Assembly: GCA_903825445.1 (NCBI GenBank)
Contig: CAIKAS010000233.1
Location: forward strand, 1-39,256
Length of the DNA: 39,256 nt
Direction of reading: 5' to 3'
Source of the DNA: an uncultured Acidobacteriia bacterium
GTDB taxonomy: Bacteria > Acidobacteriota > Terriglobia > Bryobacterales > Bryobacteraceae
Shown: positions 9,749 to 18,742 of the stretch, one piece after another
Layout of the letters: every line of letters starts with the position of its first letter
Position numbering within the stretch: the stretch's first letter is position 1
Notes under the pieces: model-generated
The model's input: the letters and a program-made list of their open reading frames with translations, nothing else
Database searches by the model: none
Told to the model about the DNA's origin: nothing
Made by a program: the position numbers and the translations under genes

Positions 9749-11352
9749 TTCTCCGTTACCGTGAGGATCTGATCCACTTTCACGCCTTCCACCACCTGCC
9801 GCGCTCCATCTGGCCACGTCACAACTACGCGATTGACGCCCGGCTTCGCACCCAATCCGAAGTGCAGTCGCGCATCGTCCTGACTCAGATAGCCCGCGCC
9901 CGCCACGCGCTCCGCAAATTGTTTCAGTTCACCGGCATCCACTTCCACGCGTGCTCCGATTGCATCGCGGTTGCTCTTCGTCCCCACCAGCTTCACCGTC
10001 AGCCAGTGACCACTTGAAGCGGATGTGTTCCGAAGCAATACTCCAGGCCCGCCCAGATTCACCAAAAATGCGTCTACCTTCCCGTCGTTGTCGTAATCGG
10101 CGAAACAAGCGCCTCTACCCACGCTCTTGGCAGCAAAGAACGCGCCGGCGCTGGTCGAAACATCCTGAAACTTCCCACCCCCCAGATTCCGGAATACTGA
10201 ATGTTCCTGTGGGATCAGGTGAATCAGGCCGCCGTGGAATACCATCAGATCTTTCAGCCCGTCGTTGTCGAAGTCGAACGCACCCGTTCCCCAGCTGACA
10301 TACTGGGCCGTCTGTTGGGAAATTCCCGCTTTCTGAGTGACGTCCGTGAACGGCAGCTTGCCGGAATTCTGCAGCAGCCGGTTGTACTTCGAATCCGTCA
10401 CCCACAAATCCGCGCGCCCGGTGTTATTCATATCGAAGAAAACCGGCCCCATCGCCGAACTCGATTCGCCATTCTGCCCGAATGCCACACCCGCATCCAC
10501 GCCGATCTCCTCAAACGTTCCGTCATGCTTGTTATGGAACAGGAAGCTCTCCGTTTTGTCGTTCGCCACGTAGATGTCCGGATATCCGTCACCATCGAAA
10601 TCTGCCGCAGTCACGCCCATCGCCCGACCCTTGTAATTCGCAATGCCGGCCTTCTCACTCACGTCCGTGAATCCTCCGTGGCACGTGTTGTGGAACAGAA
10701 GGTCGCTTTCGGCGGCATAGTCGAGCGGCCCCGGATAGTTATCGGCGGCATAGAACGAGCGATACTTCGGATCGAACTTGACGTAGCGCCCGATGAACAA
10801 ATCGACGCACCCGTCCCTGTCGTAATCGAGCCACGCCGCGCCGATCGCCCAGCCCTTCACCTCCAGTCCTGCTTTAGTCGTCACATCCTCAAACGTTCCG
10901 TCGCCTTTGTTCCGGTAAAGGGTCACATGCCCATACGACGTGACAAGTAAATCCGTGTTGCCATCGTTATCGAAATCCGCGGCGATAGCTGCAAATCCAA
11001 AGCCGTCTCCCGCCACACCAGCCTGCTCTGTGACGTCGGTAAATTTACCGTCACCGTCATTTCGGTAGAGATGGTTGTGCGGCGTCACGGCCGGTGGCTT
11101 ACGCAGAGGATAAGGATGCATTTCCTTCTCCAGTGGTCGTCCGCTCACCACATACAGATCCGGTTTGCCGTCGTTGTTATAGTCGAGCCACACACAACCT
11201 GCACCGGCGCTTTCCAGCAACGATCCCAATTGTTCCGCACCGAAAGAATGAGTGAACTCGATGCCCGATTGCGCCGTCACGTCCTGAAACTGAATCTGAC
11301 CGCTCAACGAACCGGCCAGGACAAACAGCCAAAGCGCACTCAAAGCCCTCAT
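9745..11352 (-). CDS. CRTAC1 family protein (FG-GAP/VCBS repeats plus ASPIC/UnbV domain)
   Basis: A 535-aa exported protein with signal peptide LSALWLFVLAGSLSGQ. An FG-GAP propeller carries calcium-type loops at each blade: DYNNDGKPDLYVV, DFDNDGNTDLLVT, DYDRDGCVDLFIG, DFDGDGYPDIYVA, DFDNDGLKDLMVF and DYDNDGKVDAFLV. The last 70 residues form an ASPIC/UnbV domain (GARVEVDAG...GYLSQDDARLHFGLG...VVVTWPDG). Such proteins are extracellular or periplasmic and abundant in Acidobacteriota and Planctomycetota; their biochemical role is not established. It is ATGA-coupled at both ends to haem proteins, suggesting that it belongs to the same envelope complex. Confidence 0.9.
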   Translation of the reverse strand: MRALSALWLFVLAGSLSGQIQFQDVTAQSGIEFTHSFGAEQLGSLLESAGAGCVWLDYNNDGKPDLYVVSGRPLEKEMHPYPLRKPPAVTPHNHLYRNDGDGKFTDVTEQAGVAGDGFGFAAIAADFDNDGNTDLLVTSYGHVTLYRNKGDGTFEDVTTKAGLEVKGWAIGAAWLDYDRDGCVDLFIGRYVKFDPKYRSFYAADNYPGPLDYAAESDLLFHNTCHGGFTDVSEKAGIANYKGRAMGVTAADFDGDGYPDIYVANDKTESFLFHNKHDGTFEEIGVDAGVAFGQNGESSSAMGPVFFDMNNTGRADLWVTDSKYNRLLQNSGKLPFTDVTQKAGISQQTAQYVSWGTGAFDFDNDGLKDLMVFHGGLIHLIPQEHSVFRNLGGGKFQDVSTSAGAFFAAKSVGRGACFADYDNDGKVDAFLVNLGGPGVLLRNTSASSGHWLTVKLVGTKSNRDAIGARVEVDAGELKQFAERVAGAGYLSQDDARLHFGLGAKPGVNRVVVTWPDGARQVVEGVKVDQILTVTEK

Positions 11353-12665
11353 TGCGCGCGCCCTTGGTCTCCGGTCATCTTCACCGGTGTGAGTATTTTG
11401 GTCAGTATTTCCGGGACTTTATTTTCAGGAGCCCGCTCGGGACCCGCGTGGCATCCCACGCAAATCCGTTGCTCGCTGGGGCGCATCCAGAACCAGTTCT
11501 CTTCGCCCTGCAGTCGCACGCCCGCCGCGTCCAGCAGTTCCATGCGAATCGGCCGGTTAGCCGGCACTTCCACATAAAACGACCCATCTGGCGCAACAGT
11601 CGTCTGCCCCAGTAAACGCGCCGCGCCGGCCGCGTCCTTTGTGTAAACCCGCACCGAGCGAATCGTTCCGTTCATCGGAGTTTTCGATTCCTTCGCATCC
11701 AGACAAAGCAGGTTCCCCGTGGTTCGCGTCGCCACCAGACCTGAAGGAAACTCGCGGGGCGGCACTCGCGATGCCACTACCACCGGTTCCACCGCGTTCA
11801 CGCTCTTCGGAGATTCGACGTTCTCCAAGCCGCGCCCATCCGGCCCCGTTTGCTGAATCGAATACAGACCGCCAGTCATCGGCCGGGCGGCCACCAGCCA
11901 GCGATCGGAAGTCTCCTCTGCCACCGGGCCGGTGACTTCCGCATTCATCGGCGTCATCTTTTCCTGCACCGCCGACGCCGGGGTAAAGCGAGCCAGACCA
12001 CCCGCCACCACGAAAATGACATCGCCGGAAGAAACCTGTCGCCCACCGGAGCGTTTGGGCCCGTGATCGCACCTCAGCGATTCCACGCCCGTCCCATCCG
12101 GATATGTCGTGAAAAGTTCGTCCCGCGATTCGAACAGTATCCGCCCATCGCGAAGAACGTCGGCAGTCAGATACCAGCCCGGCGCATGAGTCAGAGTATC
12201 CGCTTTGCTTCCGGGTTTGCCTTCGAGTGCCGCGACCTCGATTTCAGATCCAGTTGCCGTGAACCGCGTATAAACAATTCTTCCGTCAGGCAGATAGAGC
12301 GGACGAATGCACGAATCAGGACTGGTGACGATGCGCCGTGGCGCGCCACCCGCAAGATCCGTCTCCCAGATTTGCCACTTGGCTACGAGGGCCGTCTTGC
12401 CGGCAAACAAGACACGCTTGCCATCGAACGAAACCGCAGCGTCAGCGGCCGCAAAGAAACCAGGCACGATGTCACGCCGTTCTCCGCCGCTCACCAGCAT
12501 CAAATGCGCGCCTTCCGGAAACCGCTCGCCACCCCGGTTCCACGCAGTTGGAACATACCTCGTAGCAGCGGTATAGAGAAAGGAGGGACGTCCGATTGAC
12601 CCGCTTTGCCCGGTCAGAAGAGAAGCCAGAGCCGCTAACCCTAAAGCCACAGGAGCCCATCGCAT
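11349..12665 (-). CDS. Exported TolB/PD40-like propeller with single C-terminal haem c site (HzsA-like)
   Basis: A 438-aa protein with a signal peptide (VALGLAALASLLTGQSG). The body looks like a TolB/PD40 propeller: AVSFDGKRVLFAGK, WQIWETDLAGGAPRRI, RPLYLPDGRIVYTRF, LRDGRILFESRDELF. It is followed by a beta-domain (about 300-390) and one CxxCH motif, ICVGCHAGPERAPEN, around residue 402. This arrangement resembles the middle and C-terminal parts of hydrazine synthase alpha subunit relatives, a group with many non-anammox members of unknown function; I do not propose hydrazine synthesis. It is the first gene of the tightly coupled six-gene run. The 175 bp upstream, up to the multihaem gene, is the likely promoter region, but I see no convincing -35/-10 pair. 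Confidence 0.8.
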   Translation of the reverse strand: MRWAPVALGLAALASLLTGQSGSIGRPSFLYTAATRYVPTAWNRGGERFPEGAHLMLVSGGERRDIVPGFFAAADAAVSFDGKRVLFAGKTALVAKWQIWETDLAGGAPRRIVTSPDSCIRPLYLPDGRIVYTRFTATGSEIEVAALEGKPGSKADTLTHAPGWYLTADVLRDGRILFESRDELFTTYPDGTGVESLRCDHGPKRSGGRQVSSGDVIFVVAGGLARFTPASAVQEKMTPMNAEVTGPVAEETSDRWLVAARPMTGGLYSIQQTGPDGRGLENVESPKSVNAVEPVVVASRVPPREFPSGLVATRTTGNLLCLDAKESKTPMNGTIRSVRVYTKDAAGAARLLGQTTVAPDGSFYVEVPANRPIRMELLDAAGVRLQGEENWFWMRPSEQRICVGCHAGPERAPENKVPEILTKILTPVKMTGDQGRAQ

Positions 12666-12840
12666 ACGAAGCAGGATAGCGAGGTTGCGATTGGAATGCT
12701 ATCGCATAAATGTATTAGCAACAATCACTTAGCGCGATTAGCTTGGGGCAATTAGCGCGGCTTGGCGCACATTCAAGCTGTTCGTGTGGCGCAAATGCGC
12801 GGAGTGACTCAGAACGCCAGCTCACTACCAGGCGCGCTGC

Positions 12841-15255
12841 TCAATGCCCGAGTTTCTGCAACAACTGAAGTGCCGAAGCCTTCGCGTCCGGATCCTGGCC
12901 CTCCGCCGCGATTTTGAGATGCTCAACTGAAGCGGCGGCGTCTCCGTTCATCCCCAGCGCCACGCCAAGTTCGTACTGCGCACGCCATAAATCCGGCTGC
13001 AAATTCACGGCGGTCTTCAGCTCACGTTCCGCGGCATCAGCATCTCCCAGGCTGATCAGTACAACTCCCCATACTTCATGCGCCACGGGAACACCAGGGT
13101 CTGCCTCCACTGCCGCCTTCGCCTGCGCCGCCGCATCGGCATTCAGATTCAGACTCGCGAGCAATCGCGCGTAATTGATCCGCGCGCCGACGAAATCCGG
13201 CTTCAGCCGAATGCTCGATTCGAACAGGTAACGCGCTTCGTCAATCGCGCCCCGGGTCGCCAGCATGCCCGCAAGATTCGATCGCCAATCGGCATTGCCT
13301 GGCTGCAGCCGCAGCGCTTCCCTGAACTCTTTCTCGGCGCCAGCCAGATCCCCCGCCCGAACCCGCAGCGCACCCAGATAATTGTGCGGATCCGGCATGT
13401 CTGGATCAAGAGAAACCGCCTTTTCCAGCGCCGTTTTTGCCTCCGCATTCTCGCCTTGCCCGAAAAGCGCTTCGCCCAGCAACCCCCACGCCACGGGATC
13501 GTTGGGCGTTTTTGTTATAACGCGACGGAGAGTCGCTTCCGCTTTCACCCATTGCTCCCATTCCACTTGCGCATTCCCGAACTTCAGCAGGATCACCGTC
13601 GATTCGGGAGCGCGGCGCAACGCTTCATTGAAATTCACCTCCGCATGCGCCGCATCGCCGATGGCATGAAAAGCTTCCGCCAGATATACGTAGTAAGCTG
13701 CCCGCGCAGGTTTGTATTTCTGAATCAGGGCAGTAAGTTGCGGAATGCCCTGAATCAGATTGCTCTGGTCGCGAACCTGCGCCACGGCAACATCGAGCAG
13801 GTTCTCCGGTGTCGGCGCAAGTTTAGCCGGATAGTAGGGCACCACCTCGCCCTTATACGAAGTCGCTGGCGACTCGTAATATTCCGCCTTCTTTTCGAGC
13901 AGATTTGTTGGCGGCACGCGCTGGATGAAATGCTCCGTCATAATGACGTGGACCGCATCGTCTGTGCGGTGTTTCGGCATATGGCAGCTGATGCAATCGG
14001 GATTCGCCGGGTGCGTGCCTGCCGCAACTAAACTGTTGAACGCCGCAGTATGGCAGTTGTGGCAAACACCGTCATAATGTCCTGCGGCCGCCTCCCCGCG
14101 CGGTATATCGTGAGGGTCGTGACACATCGTGCAGTGCAGCCGGTGTTCCGTATCGTTTCCCTGCGTCTGCAGGAAGCACTGCGATTTGCGCAGCGCGTAT
14201 CCCGCATTGGCTCCTTCAAATCGCGGGTTCTTGCCCGGCTCGCGATCGAACATCAGCAAGAAGTTCTCGAGCGGCTGGCCCGGAGTATAGGAGAACGGCG
14301 CGTGCCCCTGACGTGCCATCGAATGCGGCAGCCGGAGGCTTGACGTCTCCATGTGGCATTGCAGGCACACTTCCATTTCACGGTCCGGAGACAGCCGCTT
14401 CGGATTCACAATGGAAGCTCGAATCGCTTCGGGAGTCGCGCCTGCTTTACCTGCAGCCTCCACATGCCGCTGACCCGGACCGTGGCATCGTTGACAGTCG
14501 ATCCCGTTCGGCAGTGGCAACTCATACACCGCTTCCGACCCCTCTTCCTCATTGGCTTTCGGGATCTTCGGGTAGCCGTTATGACAATACATGCATTCGT
14601 ATTGCACCGGCCGCACGGAACCCGGAATCTCCGCCCGGTCAAAACCGGGGTTCATCGCCCACGTCCCGTTATTCTGCGCGTACCAGCCTGGCGGCAACTG
14701 TTGCTGAAGGTCGCCGAAGAACTGCTCCGGGTAGATTTCGTTCGCTTCCGAGTACCAGCCGAGCGGCAACTCCTGCAACCCGTTACGCGGTGTTAAGTGA
14801 AGATAGGTGCGCCCGTGATTGCCAGACCCAAGGAAGTAATCGACCTGCTTCTCCTCAACATTCGTCTCCTTGCCATCGAACCCCAGCTGCCACCGGCGTT
14901 GAATTGTCTTGCCGTCGCGCTGAATCATTGAGAAGTAGCTGTCCGATGCTTTGTGATAGAACGCCTGGCCCGGAAACGGGTCGCCCGGGTTCTCCTTACT
15001 GATCTTTGAGAACGACCGCCCCATGCCCGTCTTCGCGTAAGTTTGCGCGATCTCCGCATGGCAAGACCCGCAGATGGAGGAGTCGACGTACTCGTTGGCA
15101 ATCCGCGGAACCGCGCCCCGGCCCGGAGTTGCCGCCGCGCGCGCGGCTGAACCTGTAGATCCCGAGTGCGTCTGCTGCGCCACCAGGCCTGCCGTCGCAA
15201 CAATGGCCAGCAACAATGCCGCGCGGTGTTGCCCCCGTACGTCGTGCTCTCGCAT
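12841..15255 (-). CDS. Multihaem (7x CxxCH) cytochrome c with C-terminal TPR domain
   Basis: About 804 aa from ATG 15255; the open frame extends upstream to 15321, but the signal peptide (AALLLAIVATAGLVAQQ) begins just after this ATG. Seven haem c motifs are present: CGSCH (62), CMYCH (221), CQRCH (254), CLQCH (297), CTMCH (375), CHNCH (398) and CISCH (421). The spacing and the CHMPKH element resemble cytochrome c554/DmsE-like multihaem domains. Residues from about 500 to the end form tandem TPRs, e.g. DPVAWGLLGEALFGQGENAE and DPDMPDPHNYLGALRVRAGD. It is probably a periplasmic electron-transfer protein with a protein-docking surface. It lies on the same strand 175 bp upstream of the coupled redox operon and is likely functionally tied to it. 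Confidence 0.9.
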   Translation of the reverse strand: MREHDVRGQHRAALLLAIVATAGLVAQQTHSGSTGSAARAAATPGRGAVPRIANEYVDSSICGSCHAEIAQTYAKTGMGRSFSKISKENPGDPFPGQAFYHKASDSYFSMIQRDGKTIQRRWQLGFDGKETNVEEKQVDYFLGSGNHGRTYLHLTPRNGLQELPLGWYSEANEIYPEQFFGDLQQQLPPGWYAQNNGTWAMNPGFDRAEIPGSVRPVQYECMYCHNGYPKIPKANEEEGSEAVYELPLPNGIDCQRCHGPGQRHVEAAGKAGATPEAIRASIVNPKRLSPDREMEVCLQCHMETSSLRLPHSMARQGHAPFSYTPGQPLENFLLMFDREPGKNPRFEGANAGYALRKSQCFLQTQGNDTEHRLHCTMCHDPHDIPRGEAAAGHYDGVCHNCHTAAFNSLVAAGTHPANPDCISCHMPKHRTDDAVHVIMTEHFIQRVPPTNLLEKKAEYYESPATSYKGEVVPYYPAKLAPTPENLLDVAVAQVRDQSNLIQGIPQLTALIQKYKPARAAYYVYLAEAFHAIGDAAHAEVNFNEALRRAPESTVILLKFGNAQVEWEQWVKAEATLRRVITKTPNDPVAWGLLGEALFGQGENAEAKTALEKAVSLDPDMPDPHNYLGALRVRAGDLAGAEKEFREALRLQPGNADWRSNLAGMLATRGAIDEARYLFESSIRLKPDFVGARINYARLLASLNLNADAAAQAKAAVEADPGVPVAHEVWGVVLISLGDADAAERELKTAVNLQPDLWRAQYELGVALGMNGDAAASVEHLKIAAEGQDPDAKASALQLLQKLGH

Positions 15256-15403
15256 GGTGAATTCACCCAGCACGTGCGTTACCGCGGCAAGCCGATTGGC
15301 TCCCGTGGTTCCTGTGCGCACCGTGCGTTACGCCACTCACGGCACCTGCGGGACATCGCGCAATTCCTCAGCCCTCTCCATTTTTGTGCGACACTCGAAT
15401 CAC

Positions 15404-15685
15404 ATGGCACGAACCACAGTGAGGCTGTTGTTTGCGATGCTGGCGTTGCTGTCGGCGCAAGCGGCGCTTTTGCCTGCGCAATTCAGGGCGGACCGTGAGC
15501 CCGTTTGCGGAACCCGTGCCTTTCAGAATCAGGCGGAGCAAAAGATGCCCCGCGGCACACAACGCCAGTCGGAACCTTCCCACGCGCGTCACCGCACAAT
15601 AGCCTCCGTCGCGCCCGTGCGAACTGATCCTGACACTGCCCTCCGGTTTCAGTTGCCTCCTCCCGCCTTCCTTCTCGCGTCGTAG
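15404..15685 (+). CDS. Small exported hypothetical protein
   Basis: A 93-residue open frame with a convincing signal peptide (RLLFAMLALLSAQAALLPAQ) followed by a short polar, Arg/Gln-rich mature part with one cysteine (EPVCGTRAF). The frame is open far upstream, but ATG 15404 is the only start that places the signal sequence at the N-terminus. It diverges from the multihaem gene and ends 36 nt before the secA-like start, so it may be co-transcribed with it. No family is recognised. Confidence 0.45.
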   Translation: MARTTVRLLFAMLALLSAQAALLPAQFRADREPVCGTRAFQNQAEQKMPRGTQRQSEPSHARHRTIASVAPVRTDPDTALRFQLPPPAFLLAS

Positions 15686-15721
15686 CAGCAGTGCTTTTCC
15701 GCATAAGAATAGAGGGAGACT

Positions 15722-18019
15722 TTGTCACTGGAATGGTTTAAGAGATTACTGCGCCTTCTCGGCCTCGCCCGTCACGAGACCGAAGATCAGCTGAAGGCCA
15801 TCGTTCGCCGCAAAGAAGAGTTGCAAACACTCAGCGACGACGATCTCCGCGCTGCGTCCACGCGATTACGCGGCTGCGCCACCGCCCCGAACGTCATAGA
15901 TACCTTCGCGCTGGCAGCCGTAGCCGCCGAACGCGTCCTCGGCCTGCGCTTGTTCGATGTGCAAATTCTCGGCGCGCTCGCACTACAGCGCGGAGACATC
16001 GCGGAGATGCAAACCGGCGAAGGCAAGACGCTCGCAGCCGTCCCCGCCATTATCTGGTTCGCGCTGCAAGGTCGCGGCGTGCATGTCCTCACGGCCAACG
16101 ACTACCTCGCCAAACGCGATGCCGCCTGGATGGGCGGCATCTACCAATGGTTCGGACTCTCCGTCGCCCACATTTCGCAGGGCATGTCCTCGAGCGAGCG
16201 CCGCGCCGCATACTCCGCCGATATCACTTACGCAACCGCCAACGAAGTTGGCTTCGATTTCCTGCGTGACGATCTGGCCCGCCACGAAAGTGAGCTTGTC
16301 CAGCGCACCTTCGGCTTTGCCGTCATCGACGAAGCCGATTCTATTCTGATCGACGAAGCGCGCATCCCTCTCGTGATCGCCGGCGGGCTGCCCGAAAACT
16401 CCGCCGCTGCCTACCAAATCGATTCCATCGTGGCCCGCCTGCGTCCGCATTTCCACTACGCCCTCGACGCAAACGCGCGTAACGTCCGCCTCACCGATGC
16501 CGGCATTCAGCGAGTGGAAGAAGCTCTCGGTTGCGGAAGTCTGTTCGACGAACGGAACCTGTCCGTTCTCACCGCCGCGCAGGATGCTCTCCACGCCCAC
16601 GCCCTCCTTCACCGCGATGTGGATTATGTCGTAAAAGCCGGTGCAATCGAACTGGTGGATGAATTCAAAGGCCGCATCGCGCAGGATCGCCGCTGGCCCG
16701 CCGGACTGCACTCCGCCGTGGAGGCCAAAGAAAGGCTGCAACTGAAGACACAAGGCCGCATCCTCGGTTCCATCACCGTGCGAAGTCTGGTCAGAATGTA
16801 CGAACTGGTCTGCGGCATGACTGGTACAGCCGCAACACAGGCGGACGAGTTCTGGCGCGAATACAAACTGCCCGTCACCACTATTCCCACCAACCGCCCC
16901 ATGATCCGCCAGGATCTGCCCGACATCGTTTATGCCGACAAAATCTCCCGTCGCCGAGCCGTCGTCGAAGAAATTCGCCGCGCCCATGCCTCAGGTCGGC
17001 CGATCTTAGTCGGGACCGCGAGCGTGGAGGAATCGGAAGCACTCAGCCGTGAACTGAAGCTGACCGGTATAGACCATTCGGTATTGAACGCAAGAAATGA
17101 CGAATTGGAAGCCGAGGTGATAGCCCAGGCGGGCGCGCTCGGAGCCGTCACCGTTTCCACCAACATGGCGGGCCGCGGTACCGATATCCTGCCCGGCGGC
17201 AATCCACCTCGCAATCGCGAAGAAGTGCTCGCGCTTGGCGGCCTGTATGTGATCGGAACCACGCGTCATGAGGCCCGCCGCATCGATCACCAGTTGCGTG
17301 GCCGCGCCGGCCGCCAGGGCGATCCGGGAACCTCGCGCTTCTTCATAAGCATGGAAGACGATCTTCTCGTTCGTTTTGGAATTGGCAAAACTCCCGATAT
17401 TGAAAGCGCGCAGCGGACGGCCGAGAGCCAGAACTATGAGATCCGCCGCTCTCTCTGGAAATACGATTGCGCGGTGGAATTCCATCGCCAGGAGATGCAC
17501 GAAATGAGGCGAGACGTTTTGTTGTCGCCGGAATGGAGTGTGAGTTCGCTCCTCCCCGACCCCACAAGCTATCAAAAACTGCTGGAAACCGTCGCCAAAC
17601 CCGCAGTCGAAGCCGCCGGCCGCGAGATGACACTCGCGATCATTGATGACGTCTGGTCCGATTATCTGTCGAACGTCGCAGAACTCCGGGGCAGCGTGAT
17701 CTGGACCTCCTGGGCGATAGGCGATCCCGTGCGGCAAATGCTGGCGGGCGGCCCCGAGTTTGCCGAGCCTCTGCAGAAATTCCTGCAAGGCGAACTGAAG
17801 ATCTATGAGGATTTTCAGCGATGCATTGCGGAAGCGATAGCAGAAGCCTTCGAAACAGCGATTGTGCGTGACGGGCGGATCGAATTTCAGGGCGCGGAAA
17901 AGCTGGAGCGGGGCGCGACCTGGACTTACGTCACCAGCGACCAGCCGTTCGGAACCTTCACCGAACGGGTGATCGCGGGACTGCGCGCGAAGTTTTCAAA
18001 GAAACAGGCGAGCAACTAA
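15722..18019 (+). CDS. SecA-type preprotein translocase ATPase, short accessory form
   Basis: A DEAD-motor ATPase that drives proteins through SecYEG. All core motifs are present: Walker A MQTGEGKTLAAVPA (about residue 97), ANDYLAKRDAAWM, the ITYATANEVGFDFLRDD block, DEAD-box region VIDEADSILIDEARIPLVI, NMAGRGTDI, and QLRGRAGRQGDPGTSRFFIS. At 765 aa it is clearly shorter than housekeeping SecA (about 850-1000) and lacks the C-terminal CxCx(n)CH zinc domain. The usual DIKLG following the GRGTD motif is replaced by DILPGG. The start is TTG, supported by AGGGAG (about 15711) just upstream. This is probably a second, SecA2-like enzyme; whether another secA exists cannot be seen here. It neighbours a PEP-CTERM protein gene. 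Confidence 0.9.
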   Translation: MSLEWFKRLLRLLGLARHETEDQLKAIVRRKEELQTLSDDDLRAASTRLRGCATAPNVIDTFALAAVAAERVLGLRLFDVQILGALALQRGDIAEMQTGEGKTLAAVPAIIWFALQGRGVHVLTANDYLAKRDAAWMGGIYQWFGLSVAHISQGMSSSERRAAYSADITYATANEVGFDFLRDDLARHESELVQRTFGFAVIDEADSILIDEARIPLVIAGGLPENSAAAYQIDSIVARLRPHFHYALDANARNVRLTDAGIQRVEEALGCGSLFDERNLSVLTAAQDALHAHALLHRDVDYVVKAGAIELVDEFKGRIAQDRRWPAGLHSAVEAKERLQLKTQGRILGSITVRSLVRMYELVCGMTGTAATQADEFWREYKLPVTTIPTNRPMIRQDLPDIVYADKISRRRAVVEEIRRAHASGRPILVGTASVEESEALSRELKLTGIDHSVLNARNDELEAEVIAQAGALGAVTVSTNMAGRGTDILPGGNPPRNREEVLALGGLYVIGTTRHEARRIDHQLRGRAGRQGDPGTSRFFISMEDDLLVRFGIGKTPDIESAQRTAESQNYEIRRSLWKYDCAVEFHRQEMHEMRRDVLLSPEWSVSSLLPDPTSYQKLLETVAKPAVEAAGREMTLAIIDDVWSDYLSNVAELRGSVIWTSWAIGDPVRQMLAGGPEFAEPLQKFLQGELKIYEDFQRCIAEAIAEAFETAIVRDGRIEFQGAEKLERGATWTYVTSDQPFGTFTERVIAGLRAKFSKKQASN

Positions 18020-18028
18020 CGAAACACC

Positions 18029-18063
18029 AAAAAAAAGAGGGCAGACCCTTAGGCCTGCCCTCT
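18029..18063 (-). terminator. Rho-independent terminator of the PEP-CTERM gene
   Basis: A perfect 9-bp stem, AGAGGGCAG/CTGCCCTCT (18036-18044 and 18055-18063), encloses a 10-nt loop. On the minus strand it is followed by eight T residues (A-run 18029-18036). It lies 24 nt after the PEP-CTERM stop. The same hairpin faces the end of the convergent secA-like gene but has no T-run in that direction. Confidence 0.9.
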
Positions 18064-18087
18064 CGCCAATCAAATCGACATAACGTA

Positions 18088-18675
18088 TTAAGCGGAACGC
18101 TTGCGGAAGCGGGTGATCACACCAATAATGCCGCAACCTGCAAGAAGCAGCGTCGAAGGCTCAGGGGTCGAAGGGCTGCTATAGCCGGCAGTTATATAAG
18201 CATTGTCGAAAGAAGTGGAAAAGCCATCAATGACGGTGCTGCCCGGGTTGGCGGACGTGAGGTCCGCAATCGTATCATCCGCAAACGAGGTGAGGAGAAT
18301 ACCGGATATTTGCCCGGTGCCTCCGCTGGTGGAATAGGTATACTGCACTTCCGAATAGGCGGTGCTGCCGCCATCGGCGCTGAAAAACAACGTGCCGGAT
18401 GATGGCGTGACGGCGCCCAGATCGATCCAGGTTTCGCTGAAGGTAGCGCCATTCGAAACAACCTGCGCACACCCCCCGGAGCCCCAGTCAACGCTATCGA
18501 CAATAAGGTCCGCGGAACTATCGCCGCCATCGCAAATGGTCGCCTGACCCGCTGATGGCGTATTGTCGTTTATGCTCAAACTGGCGGCACCCGCCGTAAA
18601 TGGCAAAATTACCAGGGGCAGAGCGAACAGTGCTGTCCGCAGAAAAGAGCCCCGAAGGCTCATCGATGTCTTCAC
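18088..18675 (-). CDS. PEP-CTERM sorting-domain protein
   Basis: A 195-aa exported protein with an N-terminal signal peptide (TALFALPLVILPFTAGAAS), a Ser/Gly/Thr-rich beta-type mature region and a textbook PEP-CTERM tail: TPEPSTLLLAGCGIIGVITR followed by FRKRSA. Such tails are recognised by exosortase (EpsH/XrtA family), which cleaves and anchors the protein to the envelope, usually in exopolysaccharide-producing bacteria. The start is decided by the ribosome binding site: AGGAGGA (18683-18689 complement) lies 7 nt before GTG 18675, whereas the next ATG is 19 nt away. No exosortase is in the window. The role of the mature domain is unknown. Confidence 0.9.
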   Translation of the reverse strand: MKTSMSLRGSFLRTALFALPLVILPFTAGAASLSINDNTPSAGQATICDGGDSSADLIVDSVDWGSGGCAQVVSNGATFSETWIDLGAVTPSSGTLFFSADGGSTAYSEVQYTYSTSGGTGQISGILLTSFADDTIADLTSANPGSTVIDGFSTSFDNAYITAGYSSPSTPEPSTLLLAGCGIIGVITRFRKRSA

Positions 18676-18742
18676 TTTAAAATCCTCCTAAAATAGTGAT
18701 TTTAAGTATGATACCACACGATCCTGGCCGGTGCAACACGCC

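Noticed and set aside
11349..12665. Anammox hydrazine synthase
   Set aside because: Only the architecture is reminiscent; the other subunits and anammox genes are absent and the family has many unrelated members.
15983..16987. 334-codon minus-strand frame within the secA-like gene
   Set aside because: Antisense shadow; the SecA motifs on the plus strand account for the sequence.
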